From Burkholderiales bacterium (GTDB lineage Bacteria > Pseudomonadota > Gammaproteobacteria > Burkholderiales > Burkholderiaceae_C), in NCBI GenBank assembly GCA_947381415.1, contig CANCVB010000002.1, positions 62,001 to 126,000 on the forward strand: a stretch of DNA of 64,000 nt. The letters run 5' to 3'. Position numbers and translations under genes: made by a program. How positions within the stretch are numbered: the stretch's first letter is position 1; each line of letters opens with the position of its first letter. Positions 8,031-17,671 of this stretch are shown piece by piece. The notes under the pieces are model-generated. The model ran no database searches, had not been told where the DNA came from, and saw only the letters and a list, made by a program, of their open reading frames with translations.

Positions 8031-9746
8031 TTAATTGTAGAAGGCTTGCATGGCTTCAATCTGCAATTGCAGCTTCTCCATGCCTTGCCAATGGTTGATA
8101 CCCAAACGGTAGGCCACGGTGGCTTGCACAGGCAAGCTCTCGGTGCGACCAAACCAAATGCCATCCACCAGCTGCCCATGCAATTGCAGCTTGAGCGACA
8201 GGTGTTTCTCGCCAACGATCTTTTGGCTCAGCACATTCACCGTGTCTTGAAATAAAGGCGGCGCAAAGCCTTGTCCCCATACATGCGTATGCAGATGATG
8301 GACCATATCGGGGCGCAGGTATTGCGCAGGCAAACTGCCATCGGTGGCCAAGGTTTGCGCCAATGTTTCGGCGTCTAACCACTGGCTGGCAATGTCTTGC
8401 AAAGCCCACTCAAAGGTGGCCAAATCGTCTTCGAACAAGGTACAGCCTGCAGCCATGGCATGACCGCCAAAGCGCAGCAGCACATTGGGGTGGTGTTTGG
8501 CGATGGCGTCCAAGGCATCGCGCAAATGAAAACCAGGGATGGAGCGCCCCGAACCTTTGAGTACCGCCTGTCCCTGCGATTGACTGCTGGCAAACACAAA
8601 ACACGGTCGGTAGTGCAAGTCTTTCAAACGACCGGCAATGATGCCCACCACGCCTTCGTGAAAATCCTCGTCATAGACGCACAGTGCCGCTGGCGCAAGC
8701 TCCTCGCTGTCCATCAAGGACTCGGCAACCCGTACCGCTTGTTCGCGCATATCACCCTCCATCGTGCGGCGTTCACGGTTGATGGTGTCGAGTTGTTGCG
8801 CCAGTCGCCAAGCCAGTTCGGTGTCGTCGGTGCGCAAGCATTCAATGCCCAAGGTCATGTCGGACAAACGACCCGCGGCATTGATGCGTGGCCCAATCGC
8901 AAACCCCATGTCTTGGCTGCTGGCCAATGCGGTGTCGCGCGCAGCCACCTTGAACAAAGCGGCCAGTCCTGGCGGCATATGCCCTTTGCGTATGCGCAGC
9001 AAGCCTTGCGTGACCAAGCGGCGGTTGTTGGCGTCCAAGGCGACGACATCGGCCACCGTGCCCAAGGCCACCAAGGGCAACAAGGCATCGAGCTTGGGTT
9101 CGGTGTCTTTGCTGAAAACGCCGCGCTGACGCAGCTCGGCGCGCAAGGCCAGCAGCACATAAAACATCACACCCACCCCCGCCATGCTTTTGCTCTCAAA
9201 GGTGCAACCGGGTTGGTTGGGGTTGACCAAGGCGTCGGGCGTGGGTAGTTCTGTGCCGGGCAAATGGTGATCGGTGATCAGCACTTGCAAGCCCAAGCGT
9301 TTGGCTTCTTCAACCCCCGTCACACTGGCGATGCCATTGTCCACAGTGATCAACACGTTGGCGCCGCTTGCATGAACACGTTGAGCGATTTCGGGTGTCA
9401 AGCCATAGCCATCGACCACACGGTCAGGCACGATGAAACTGACATGCTTGGCACCTAACTGGGTAAGCCCTCGCAAGGCGACTGCACAGGCTGTCGCGCC
9501 ATCACAGTCGTAATCAGCCACGATGCACAAAGACCGTTGGTTGTGAATGGCGTCAGCCAATAAATGGGCCGCTGCCTCCATGCCTTTGAGGCCAGTTGGC
9601 GCCAGCAGTTGGCCCAGGCTGGGGTTTATTTGCGCGGCGTCATGCACACCTCGCGCCGCAAACAAACGTGCCAGCAGGGGGTGAATGCCGCTTTGCTCAA
9701 GCGCCCAAACGCTGCGTGGGGGGACATCACGGACCTGAAGTTTCAT
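8031..9746 (-). CDS. recJ: Single-stranded-DNA-specific exonuclease RecJ
   Basis: RecJ is a 5'-3' ssDNA exonuclease used in recombination, mismatch and base-excision repair. The 571-aa product carries DHH-phosphoesterase motif I (VADYDCDGATA), the diagnostic DHH triad (ITDHHLPGTE) and the DHHA1 glycine motif (RFGGHAMAAGCTL), followed by the C-terminal OB-type domain. The start chosen is the ATG at 9746 (MKLQVRDVPPRSVW), because it overlaps the stop of the upstream gene by 4 nt; the 34 extra in-frame codons lie inside that gene. Length matches the family. Confidence 0.95.
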   Translation of the reverse strand: MKLQVRDVPPRSVWALEQSGIHPLLARLFAARGVHDAAQINPSLGQLLAPTGLKGMEAAAHLLADAIHNQRSLCIVADYDCDGATACAVALRGLTQLGAKHVSFIVPDRVVDGYGLTPEIAQRVHASGANVLITVDNGIASVTGVEEAKRLGLQVLITDHHLPGTELPTPDALVNPNQPGCTFESKSMAGVGVMFYVLLALRAELRQRGVFSKDTEPKLDALLPLVALGTVADVVALDANNRRLVTQGLLRIRKGHMPPGLAALFKVAARDTALASSQDMGFAIGPRINAAGRLSDMTLGIECLRTDDTELAWRLAQQLDTINRERRTMEGDMREQAVRVAESLMDSEELAPAALCVYDEDFHEGVVGIIAGRLKDLHYRPCFVFASSQSQGQAVLKGSGRSIPGFHLRDALDAIAKHHPNVLLRFGGHAMAAGCTLFEDDLATFEWALQDIASQWLDAETLAQTLATDGSLPAQYLRPDMVHHLHTHVWGQGFAPPLFQDTVNVLSQKIVGEKHLSLKLQLHGQLVDGIWFGRTESLPVQATVAYRLGINHWQGMEKLQLQIEAMQAFYN

Positions 9747-10705
9747 GACACTAAATCGGAAAGTTTGACGGGGTGTAGCCATGCTTTCACAGCCTGAAGC
9801 CAGCTGTGCGGCTGTGTTTGCAGCAAGACACTCTGCGTGGGGTTGCACAGCAACACCTGTTGGTGTTGCGCAAGTGCCGGTGCAACCGTGTCTTGCAGCA
9901 CGGCTGCGAATGCAGGCACAAACACTTCGGGGTTTTGACTGAGCCAGGCCTCGCGCAAGCCTTGGTGAAGCACGACACGGGTTTGCGAGGTTGGCTGCAC
10001 CGACAAAGGCAATTCACCTGTACCGCTGAACCAAATCGAGTTCAACGCCACGGCGCGAGCATCATTCACCGCGTGGGTGTAGAACAGCATTTGCATCTCA
10101 TTTTGCAGGCGGCGCAACAAGCGTTCCCCCTCGGTTTGGGTGGCCACGCTGCTGGGTTGCAACCATTGGTCAATGCGCTGTCCGTTGACGCGGTCCAAGG
10201 ACACGCTCGGCCAGTGTTTGAAAACGCTGGCGTGTGCCAGCCAACGCCCCGGCAAGCAGGGATGAATATGGATACCGTCTTGCATCAAAAACGGTTGCAT
10301 GGCGGCGCGCAAAGCGTCTGATTCATCCAGTGAGATGGGGGTAGGCACGGTCAAGTTCACCTGCCCTTGGCTGATCTGCCAGTGCACCGCGTCGATGAAA
10401 GCCCAGCCGTGTTCAGGCGGGCAGTGCAAGCCTTGTTGGTGGGCTGTCCATGCCGCCAACGGAACTTGGCCGTCCACCACCTGCCAACCCATGGCTTGCG
10501 CCCAAGCCAGCTCATGGCATGCACTCAAAGCCGTGTCGGGCAAAACAGTGGTTGTCAGTGGTCGAACATGCTGCCATACGCTGGGATCAAGTTGCGCAGC
10601 AGCGTCATCCAAAGCTTGTCGCCAATGCCCGCGCGCGGGATGGTTGGTTGCCATGCCCGCAGGCAAAGCAAACGCCACAATGGTCAAGGCTGAAACGGGT
10701 TGCAT
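9743..10705 (-). CDS. Conserved protein of unknown function, coupled to recJ
   Basis: This 320-aa protein is predicted soluble, with no signal peptide. It is rich in Trp, His and Gln and has a central IHPCLPGRWLA segment and a C-terminal helical segment. I believe it belongs to a betaproteobacterial family that often precedes recJ and is sometimes labelled as a phosphoglycerate-mutase-like protein, but I see no catalytic motif that would justify that name. I choose the ATG at 10705 (MQPVSALTIVAFALPAG), because the ATG at 10741 would overlap the divergent lolC start. The stop overlaps the recJ start by 4 nt. Confidence 0.75.
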   Translation of the reverse strand: MQPVSALTIVAFALPAGMATNHPARGHWRQALDDAAAQLDPSVWQHVRPLTTTVLPDTALSACHELAWAQAMGWQVVDGQVPLAAWTAHQQGLHCPPEHGWAFIDAVHWQISQGQVNLTVPTPISLDESDALRAAMQPFLMQDGIHIHPCLPGRWLAHASVFKHWPSVSLDRVNGQRIDQWLQPSSVATQTEGERLLRRLQNEMQMLFYTHAVNDARAVALNSIWFSGTGELPLSVQPTSQTRVVLHQGLREAWLSQNPEVFVPAFAAVLQDTVAPALAQHQQVLLCNPTQSVLLQTQPHSWLQAVKAWLHPVKLSDLVS

Positions 10706-10739
10706 CGGGTGATTGTGCAAGATGCCACAATCGGTCTGC

Positions 10740-12005
10740 ATGAATCTTTCCAGAATTCCCTTTGAGTTGCGGGTAGGTTGGCGCTACACCCGTGCGGGCC
10801 GCGCGGCGCGGCGTAACCGTTTCATCTCTTTCATTTCCTCGGTGTCTATGTTGGGCATCGCTTTGGGCGTGGCCGCGCTCATCATCGTCTTGAGTGTGAT
10901 GAACGGGTTTCAAAGGGAAGTGCGCGACCGCATGTTGGGCGTGTTGTCGCACATAGAGGTCTTGGCCTACAGCAGTGCCTCGCTGCAAGACCCGCAGGTC
11001 TTGCAGCAGAAACTGTCACAAAACACCCAAGTCATCGCCAGCGCCCCCTTTGTGGTGTCGCAAGCTTTGCTGGCGCAAGGCGAAGACATGCGCGGCGCCA
11101 TGGTGCGTGGCATCGATACAGAACAAGAGGTGCTTGTCACGGACGCGGTGGCGCAACTGCCGCGCGAGGTGTTGAAGCAATTGCAAGCCGGTGGTTTTGG
11201 GGTGGTGTTGGGCGGTGAACTGGCCCGCGCGCTGGGCGTGAAGGTGGGCGAGCACATCACCATGGTGGCACCTGGTGGGCAAGTCACCCCAGCAGGCGTG
11301 GTGCCGAGGTTAAAGCAGCTCACGGTGGTGGGCTTGATCGACTCCGGTCACTATGAGTATGACGCCAGCCTGGCCTTGCTGCAGATAGAAGATGCTCAAC
11401 GGATATTTCGCTTGGACGGGCCCAACGGTATCCGCGTCAAGTTGAAAGACGCACAACTGGCACGCCAAGTGGCGGCCGAACTCTCGCCAGTCTTGGGTGT
11501 TGATGTGCTGGTACGCGACTGGACCCGTGCCAACCGCAGTTGGTTTGCGGCGGTGCAAATTGAAAAACGCATGATGTTCATCATCTTGACCTTGATCGTG
11601 GCGGTTGCCGCTTTCAACCTGGTCAGCACCTTGGTGATGACGGTCACCGACAAGCAGGCTGACATCGCCATTCTGCGCACCTTGGGGGCGAGCCCCGCCA
11701 GCATCATGGGCATTTTTGTGGTGCAAGGTGCCTTGGTGGGCGTGATTGGCACCTTGTCAGGTTTGGGCTTGGGTCTGTTGGTCGCTTTCAATATTGGCAG
11801 CATCGTACCGGCCATTGAAAAAGCCTTGGGTGCGAGTTTTTTACCCAAAGACATTTACCTGATCAGCCGCATGCCCAGCGATCCGCAGTGGGCCGACATT
11901 GGACCGGTGGTCATCATTGCCTTGGTGTTGGCCTTGGTGGCCACCCTCTACCCGAGTTGGCGCGCCAGTCGGGTCGATCCCGCGGAGGCCTTGCGTCATG
12001 AATAA
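10740..12005 (+). CDS. Lipoprotein-releasing ABC permease (LolC/LolE family, LolF-like)
   Basis: This inner-membrane permease of the Lol pathway extracts outer-membrane lipoproteins and passes them to LolA. The 421 aa contain an N-terminal transmembrane helix (about 28-50, with the [17 protein letters not shown] signature), a periplasmic domain and three C-terminal transmembrane helices with a conserved [25 protein letters not shown] loop. A segment [12 protein letters not shown] resembles the LolC hook that recruits LolA. The start at 10740 gives [16 protein letters not shown], typical of the family. lolD follows with an 8-nt overlap, and no second permease gene is adjacent. Confidence 0.92.
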   Translation: MNLSRIPFELRVGWRYTRAGRAARRNRFISFISSVSMLGIALGVAALIIVLSVMNGFQREVRDRMLGVLSHIEVLAYSSASLQDPQVLQQKLSQNTQVIASAPFVVSQALLAQGEDMRGAMVRGIDTEQEVLVTDAVAQLPREVLKQLQAGGFGVVLGGELARALGVKVGEHITMVAPGGQVTPAGVVPRLKQLTVVGLIDSGHYEYDASLALLQIEDAQRIFRLDGPNGIRVKLKDAQLARQVAAELSPVLGVDVLVRDWTRANRSWFAAVQIEKRMMFIILTLIVAVAAFNLVSTLVMTVTDKQADIAILRTLGASPASIMGIFVVQGALVGVIGTLSGLGLGLLVAFNIGSIVPAIEKALGASFLPKDIYLISRMPSDPQWADIGPVVIIALVLALVATLYPSWRASRVDPAEALRHE

Positions 12006-12672
12006 GCCCGTTTTGATGGCCCAAGGTTTGGGCAGACGCTTCGTGGAGGGCGTCATCGATGTGACAGTGCTGCAAGGCATAGACCTGCAAGTCCATGCGG
12101 GCGAAACGCTGGCCGTGGTGGGCACTTCGGGTTCGGGCAAAAGTACCTTGTTGCATTTGCTGGGTGGTTTGGACAAACCTACCAGCGGCCATGTGCAGTT
12201 GCTGGGCCACGCATTGGCGGGCTTGGACGCCACGGCCTTGGGTCGCATGCGCAACCAGCACCTGGGCTTCATCTACCAATTTCACCATTTGCTGCCCGAG
12301 TTCACGGCGCTGGACAACGTGGCCATGCCCCTGTGGATTCGCCGCATGCCGCGTGAGCAAGCCGCCGAGCAAGCGCAGGCGATGCTGCGTGCGGTGGGCT
12401 TGGCCGAGCGACTGCACCACACGCCCAGCGAGTTGTCAGGCGGCGAGCGCCAACGGGTGGCGATTGCCCGCGCACTGGTGACCCAACCTGCGTGCGTGCT
12501 GGCCGATGAACCCACGGGCAACCTGGACCGCGCCACCGCCGACGCGGTGTTTGCGCTGATGCTGCAACTGGCCAAACAACAGGGCACTGCCTTTGTGGTG
12601 GTCACCCATGACGAGCGGCTCGCGGCCCAATGCGACAGGCAATTGAGCTTGGTGGCGGGGCGGTTGGTTTAA
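11998..12672 (+). CDS. lolD: Lipoprotein-releasing ABC ATPase LolD
   Basis: This ATPase (224 aa) powers lipoprotein extraction with the permease encoded just upstream. It has Walker [10 protein letters not shown] (about residues 41-49), the LolD-type Q-loop segment [20 protein letters not shown], the signature [15 protein letters not shown] and Walker [12 protein letters not shown]. The ATG at 11998 lies inside the end of the permease gene. The following gene is tatD, 69 nt downstream, not lolE. Confidence 0.95.
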   Translation: MNKPVLMAQGLGRRFVEGVIDVTVLQGIDLQVHAGETLAVVGTSGSGKSTLLHLLGGLDKPTSGHVQLLGHALAGLDATALGRMRNQHLGFIYQFHHLLPEFTALDNVAMPLWIRRMPREQAAEQAQAMLRAVGLAERLHHTPSELSGGERQRVAIARALVTQPACVLADEPTGNLDRATADAVFALMLQLAKQQGTAFVVVTHDERLAAQCDRQLSLVAGRLV

Positions 12673-12741
12673 CCTTCGTCATTGCCAGCGCAGCGTAGCA
12701 ATCACACGATCTGCATGCACAGCCCATCAGACCATCCGTCT

Positions 12742-13554
12742 ATGACCTGGATCGACAGCCATTGCCACTTGGACGCCCTCGAATTCGCGCCTGACCGCGA
12801 CACTGTGCGCCAAGCGGCGCGGGACATGGGGGTTCACACCTGCGTCATTCCCGCGGTGGAGGTGGGCAACTTCGAGGCCGTGCGCATGCTCGCGCACCAA
12901 CACCAAGATGTGTATGCACTGGGCATCCATCCCCTCTACACGCCGCAAGCTCAGGACACTGACTTGCACACCCTGGACCAAGCTTTGCACGCCCATCACC
13001 AAGACCTGCGGTTGGTGGCCGTGGGCGAAATCGGCTTGGATGGTTTTGTGCCTGGCCTGGACATGGCGCGGCAGCAACTCTTTTACAAAGCGCAGTTGAA
13101 GCTGGCGCGCCAGCACGACTTGCCCGTCATCTTGCATGTGCGGCGCAGCGCTGATTTGCTGCTTCAGGGATTGCGCCAAACGCCTGTGAAGGGTGGCATC
13201 GCCCACGCCTTCAATGGCAGTGTGCAGCAAGCCCAGCAGTTTGTCGCCATGGGCTTCAAACTCGGCTTTGGTGGTGCGCTCACTTTCGAGCGGGCTCAGC
13301 AACTGCGCTTGCTCGCCACCACATTGCCTCTTTCGGCTTTGGTGCTGGAGACCGATGCACCCGACATCCCACCGCATTGGTTGTATGTCACCGCCGAGCA
13401 GCGTGCCAGCGGTGTGCCGCAGGGCCGCAACACGCCCGATCAAATCCCGCGCATCGCGCAGGTGTTGGCCGATTTGCGAGGCATCAGCTTGGAAGAGGTG
13501 CAGCAGGCCACCAGTGCCAATGTGCGGGAGGTGCTGGGAATGAACAAGCCATGA
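12742..13554 (+). CDS. TatD-family hydrolase
   Basis: This TatD-type metal-dependent DNase/hydrolase (270 aa) is a TIM barrel. It shows DSHCHLD at the N-terminus, LGIHPLY, the VGEIGLDGF glutamate, LHVRRSAD, HAFNGS and the C-terminal LETDAPDIPP motif, all typical metal or active-site elements. Family members degrade DNA 3'-5' or remove D-aminoacyl groups. The start at 12742 (MTWIDSHCHLD) is preferred for fit with the family; an ATG at 12715 is possible. The stop overlaps the next start as ATGA. Confidence 0.92.
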   Translation: MTWIDSHCHLDALEFAPDRDTVRQAARDMGVHTCVIPAVEVGNFEAVRMLAHQHQDVYALGIHPLYTPQAQDTDLHTLDQALHAHHQDLRLVAVGEIGLDGFVPGLDMARQQLFYKAQLKLARQHDLPVILHVRRSADLLLQGLRQTPVKGGIAHAFNGSVQQAQQFVAMGFKLGFGGALTFERAQQLRLLATTLPLSALVLETDAPDIPPHWLYVTAEQRASGVPQGRNTPDQIPRIAQVLADLRGISLEEVQQATSANVREVLGMNKP

Positions 13555-14324
13555 CGAGCGGCGACAATCGCCCCATGGCCACCTCTTCTTTACCGCAAGT
13601 CAATATCTCCGAGCACGGCAAGGTGCGCTATTTGCACTTGGGTACCGATTGGGTGCAAGGTTCCATGGACACCAGCAAGCCCTATGCGATCCACCTCGAC
13701 TATGTCCAACGCATGCAAGCTTGGTTGTTGTTTGTTGAAACCCAAGCGGTGCCCGAGTTGCATGCCATGCAACTGGGCTTGGGTGCAGCAGCACTCACCA
13801 AAAACTGTCGCAAAGTGCTGGGCATGCGCACCACGGCCATCGAACTCAACCCGCAGGTGGTGGCCGCCTGTCGCACCTGGTTTAAATTACCCGAAGACGA
13901 TGAGCTGCTCTCGGTGGTATTGGCCGACGCTGCCGAGGTGGTGGCGCACACCTACTGGCGTGGCCACATCGATGTATTGCATGTCGACCTCTACGACCAC
14001 GAGGCGGCTGCGCCGGTGTTAGACGATGCAGACTTTTACGCCCAATGTCGCCAACTCTTGACCGCCCAAGGCTGCATGGTGGTCAACCTGTTTGGGCGCA
14101 CCTCCCGCTATGACAACAGCCTTGCCCATATCGCCCAAGCCTTTGGTTTGGACGCTTTGTGGACCTTCAAACCCACCAAAGAAGGTAACACGGTGGTATT
14201 GGCACAGGCCTCAGCGCAACGTCCTGAACGTGAGGTGCTGCAATCGCGTGCCGATGACATCCAAACGCGGTTTGCCTTGCCTGCACCGCTTTGGCTCAAG
14301 GTTCTCAAGCCGGTAGCGGTTTAG
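13551..14324 (+). CDS. Spermidine-synthase-like class I methyltransferase fold protein
   Basis: This 257-aa protein has a Rossmann-type nucleotide-binding region of the spermidine synthase superfamily (MQLGLGAAALTK, then AIELNPQVVAAC, then LHVDLYDHEA). The polyamine-site motif of true SpeE enzymes is not obvious, so aminopropyl transfer is not supported. A SAM-dependent activity is possible. The ATG at 13551 overlaps the tatD stop by 4 nt. An internal ATG at 13575 is an alternative start. The function is unknown. Confidence 0.8.
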   Translation: MTSGDNRPMATSSLPQVNISEHGKVRYLHLGTDWVQGSMDTSKPYAIHLDYVQRMQAWLLFVETQAVPELHAMQLGLGAAALTKNCRKVLGMRTTAIELNPQVVAACRTWFKLPEDDELLSVVLADAAEVVAHTYWRGHIDVLHVDLYDHEAAAPVLDDADFYAQCRQLLTAQGCMVVNLFGRTSRYDNSLAHIAQAFGLDALWTFKPTKEGNTVVLAQASAQRPEREVLQSRADDIQTRFALPAPLWLKVLKPVAV

Positions 14325-14362
14325 GTGACAATGCCTGTCTTACTGTTGTCGGGGATCGTGTT

Positions 14363-14857
14363 GTGTCGATCAAAAGTGAAAAAGATTTTGCGTCAGGACT
14401 GATGTTCATTGCCACGGGTGGGGGCTTTGCATGGGCCAGCGCTTCCTCGTACACCGTTGGTTCTGCGGTTCAGATGGGGCCAGGTTACTTCCCTATGGTG
14501 CTCGGTCTGTGCTTGGCCCTGTTGGGTGGGCTGATTTTGTTTTTTTCCTTGGTGGTGGAAACACCCGATGGCGGAAAAATTGGCGCGATTGCTTGGCGTC
14601 CCTTGTTGTGTATTTTGGGTGCCAATGGGGCCTTCGGTGCTTTGCTGGGAGGCGTTGAAAGCATTGGCCTGCCTTCGATGGGCTTGGTGGTGGCGATTGT
14701 GGCCTTGACCGTCATCGCCGCCATGGCAGACGAAACCGCTTTTCAGTTGCGCCGCGTGTTGGTGCTCTCCACGATTTTGGCGGCTGGCAGTTACGGCATT
14801 TTCATCGCCTTGCTGGGCTTGACCATGCCAGTCTGGCCAACGTTCTTGACGGCATAG
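14363..14857 (+). CDS. Tripartite tricarboxylate transporter small subunit (TctB family)
   Basis: This is a small membrane subunit of a TTT-type carboxylate importer (164 aa, four predicted transmembrane segments). The first is GLMFIATGGGFAWASAS, and it is followed by the YTVGSAVQMGPGYFPMVLG motif that is characteristic of TctB. I use the GTG at 14363 because a GGGGA ribosome-binding site lies about 6 nt upstream and the longer frame runs into the preceding gene. It precedes tctA with an 11-nt gap. Confidence 0.88.
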   Translation: MSIKSEKDFASGLMFIATGGGFAWASASSYTVGSAVQMGPGYFPMVLGLCLALLGGLILFFSLVVETPDGGKIGAIAWRPLLCILGANGAFGALLGGVESIGLPSMGLVVAIVALTVIAAMADETAFQLRRVLVLSTILAAGSYGIFIALLGLTMPVWPTFLTA

Positions 14858-14868
14858 ATCGGACACCT

Positions 14869-16380
14869 ATGGATTTGCTTGCGCACTTGGCCACTGGTTT
14901 TGGGGTTGCTGCCACACCCATCAATTTGCTTTATGCCTTGGTGGGTTGCTTGCTTGGCACATTGATTGGTGTTTTGCCGGGCATTGGGCCGGTTGCCACC
15001 ATTGCGATGCTGTTGCCCGCGACCTATGCCTTGCCTCCTGTATCCGCCTTGATCATGCTGGCCGGTATTTACTACGGCGCGCAGTATGGCGGTTCGACCA
15101 CAGCGATTTTGGTCAACCTGCCTGGTGAATCGTCCTCGGTGGTGACCACCATCGATGGCTACCAAATGGCCAGACAAGGGCGCGCAGGACCGGCCTTGGC
15201 AGCGGCGGGTTTGGGTTCGTTTTTTGCGGGCTGTGTGGGTACTTTGTTGCTGGCGGCATTTGCAGGGCCCTTGACCGAGATGGCGTTTGCGTTTGGCCCT
15301 GCTGAATACTGTGCGCTGATGGTCTTGGGTTTGGTGGGTGCGGTGGTGTTGGCTTCGGGTTCGCTGCTCAAAGCCATTGCCATGATTTTGTTGGGATTGT
15401 TATTGGGACTGGTCGGTACCGATGTCAATTCAGGCATTGCGCGGTTCAGCATGGATATTCCCGAACTGGCCGATGGCATTGGCTTTGTGGCCGTGGCCAT
15501 GGGTGTGTTTGGCTACGGCGAAATCATCACCAATTTGGCCAAGTCGGGTGAGGACCGTGAGGTCTTTACCGCCAAAGTGCAAGGCCTCATGCCTACCCGT
15601 GAAGATCTTCACCAAATGATGCCAGCGGTTTTGCGTGGCACCACTTTGGGCTCGGTGTTGGGTGTGTTGCCAGGTGGGGGGGCGGTACTTGCCTCATTTG
15701 CGGCTTACACCTTAGAGAAAAAAATCAAGCTCAAAGCTGGGGAGGTGCCTTTAGGCCAGGGCAATATCCGTGGCGTGGCCGCGCCAGAAGCCGCCAATAA
15801 CGCAGGCGCGCAAACCTCGTTCATTCCTTTGCTCACCTTGGGTATTCCACCCAATGCGGTGATGGCGCTCATGGTGGGCGCCATGACGATTCACAACATC
15901 CAACCTGGCCCGCAGGTGATGACGGTCAACCCTGAGTTGTTTTGGGGTTTGATTGCGTCCATGTGGATTGGCAACCTGATGCTGATTGTGTTGAACCTGC
16001 CGATGATCGGTATTTGGATCAAACTGCTAACCGTTCCCTACCACTACCTGTTCCCTGCCATCGTGTTGTTTTGTGCGATCGGGGTCTACACCACCAACAA
16101 TGCCACGTTTGACATTGGCTTGGTGGCGGTTTTTGGTTTGGCAGGGTATGTGTTTCACAAACTCGGTTGTGAACCGGCACCGTTGTTGTTGGGCTTTGTA
16201 TTGGGCCCGATGATGGAGGAGTATTTGAAGCGCGCGCTGAAATTGGCGCGTGGCGACTGGTCGGTGTTCATCACCCGCCCACTGTCTGCGGCTTTGTTGC
16301 TGGCGGCCTTGGTCTTGGTGGTGATGGTTTTGTTGCCTGCGGTGAAGTCCAAACGTGAAGAAGCCTTTGTGGAGGATTGA
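14869..16380 (+). CDS. Tripartite tricarboxylate transporter large permease (TctA family)
   Basis: This is the large membrane subunit of a TTT carboxylate transporter, a proton- or sodium-coupled symporter with a periplasmic binding protein. The 503 aa form about 11-12 transmembrane segments. They include the family motif GVLPGIGPVATIAMLLPATY near residue 37, YYGAQYGGSTTAILVNLPGE, and a second LPGGGAVLASF repeat, which shows the internal duplication of TctA. The usual TctC receptor gene is not next to tctBA here, so the receptor must be encoded elsewhere. Substrate unknown. Confidence 0.92.
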   Translation: MDLLAHLATGFGVAATPINLLYALVGCLLGTLIGVLPGIGPVATIAMLLPATYALPPVSALIMLAGIYYGAQYGGSTTAILVNLPGESSSVVTTIDGYQMARQGRAGPALAAAGLGSFFAGCVGTLLLAAFAGPLTEMAFAFGPAEYCALMVLGLVGAVVLASGSLLKAIAMILLGLLLGLVGTDVNSGIARFSMDIPELADGIGFVAVAMGVFGYGEIITNLAKSGEDREVFTAKVQGLMPTREDLHQMMPAVLRGTTLGSVLGVLPGGGAVLASFAAYTLEKKIKLKAGEVPLGQGNIRGVAAPEAANNAGAQTSFIPLLTLGIPPNAVMALMVGAMTIHNIQPGPQVMTVNPELFWGLIASMWIGNLMLIVLNLPMIGIWIKLLTVPYHYLFPAIVLFCAIGVYTTNNATFDIGLVAVFGLAGYVFHKLGCEPAPLLLGFVLGPMMEEYLKRALKLARGDWSVFITRPLSAALLLAALVLVVMVLLPAVKSKREEAFVED

Positions 16381-16385
16381 CAAGC

Positions 16386-17669
16386 ATGTTGGTTAACGAA
16401 CACCCCTTGCGCCGCGCCTTGCACAACGAGGTGCATGCCCGTCCACCCGAGCCCATGACCGCCCCCTTGGCGATCAGCCATGTGGTGATGCTGGCCGACC
16501 TCGACGCCCGTCAAGCCAGTCGCGCGCATTTGGCGACCTTGTTGCGTGACCACCATTTGCCAGTGCCCGATGAACACGTCAACCATTTGCGGGTGGACAT
16601 GGGTGCATGGCGTTTGCGTTGGGAATTGCATACCGAGTTTGTCACTTGGACCTTCATGGCAGACGCTCCCATGGGTTTGCCCAAAGGCGAAGACTACGAC
16701 CTGGCCTTGCGCAGTTTGCCGCAGGCGTGGTTGAAGGACTTGCCCGGCGAATGCCTGTCGCATATCCAGTTGTGGGCCAAGCTCACCCAAGATTTGTCCG
16801 ACCGCGATGAATTGCACCAGCAATTTCGGGAAGACAGTTTGGTGGTTTGTCAGTTGGCCGAAGGCGCCGCCACCTTGCACACGGATTTTCAAATCAACCC
16901 CAATGGGTGTTCGCGTTTTTTGTTGCGCGTGGGCCAACTCACGCAGCGCCGACTCGGCCGTTTGGTGCAACGCTTACTGGAAATTGAAACCTACCGAATG
17001 ATGGCCTTGTTGGGCTTGCCCATTGCCCGCAGTGCGGTACCAGCTTTGGCTGCGGCCGAGCAAGAGTTGGCCGATTTGGCGCAGGCCATTCGCAGTGCCA
17101 GCCATGAGCAAGAGGCCGAGTTGCTGGACCGCTTGACACGCTTGGCCGGTCAGGTCGAGAGCTTGTATGCCTCTCAGCACTCGCGGTTTTCCGCCAGCAA
17201 GGCCTACTTTGAATTGGTGGACAGGCGCATCAAAGACATCCGTGAAACACGATTGCCTGGCTTTCAATCGATTGGCGAATTCATGGACAGGCGCTTAAGC
17301 CCCGCGCGCAGCACCTGTGACTGGGTTGCCAGACGCCAAACAGCCTTGTCTGAACGTGTCTCGCGCATGAGCAACTTGCTGCGTACACGGGTGGACTTTC
17401 AACAAGAGCAAAGCAGCCAAGCTTTGCTGACTGCCATGAACAAGCGTCAAGGCTTGCAACTCAAATTGCAAACCACGGTCGAGGGTTTGTCGGTGGCGGC
17501 CATCACGTACTACATTGCGGGTTTGGTGCATTACATGGCCGAGGGCTTGCAAGCCAAGGGCTTGGTTGCTGACCCCTCTATCGCAACCGCGGTGGCGGTG
17601 CCCTTTATCGCGTTGGTGATCTGGTGGATCACTCGCCGATTGCATTTCAAATTATTGACAACAGAATAG
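16386..17669 (+). CDS. DUF3422 family membrane-anchored protein
   Basis: This 427-aa protein has a large N-terminal cytoplasmic part starting with LRRALHNEVHARPPE, which is characteristic of DUF3422. A long helical region about residues 200-370 is likely coiled-coil, and two transmembrane helices lie at the C-terminus (about 370-390 and 400-418). The ATG at 16386 has GGAGG about 10 nt upstream. It begins 5 nt after tctA and ends 2 nt before the gamma-glutamyltransferase gene, so it may be co-expressed with both. No biochemical function is established for this family as far as I know. Confidence 0.85.
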   Translation: MLVNEHPLRRALHNEVHARPPEPMTAPLAISHVVMLADLDARQASRAHLATLLRDHHLPVPDEHVNHLRVDMGAWRLRWELHTEFVTWTFMADAPMGLPKGEDYDLALRSLPQAWLKDLPGECLSHIQLWAKLTQDLSDRDELHQQFREDSLVVCQLAEGAATLHTDFQINPNGCSRFLLRVGQLTQRRLGRLVQRLLEIETYRMMALLGLPIARSAVPALAAAEQELADLAQAIRSASHEQEAELLDRLTRLAGQVESLYASQHSRFSASKAYFELVDRRIKDIRETRLPGFQSIGEFMDRRLSPARSTCDWVARRQTALSERVSRMSNLLRTRVDFQQEQSSQALLTAMNKRQGLQLKLQTTVEGLSVAAITYYIAGLVHYMAEGLQAKGLVADPSIATAVAVPFIALVIWWITRRLHFKLLTTE

Positions 17670-17671
17670 AC

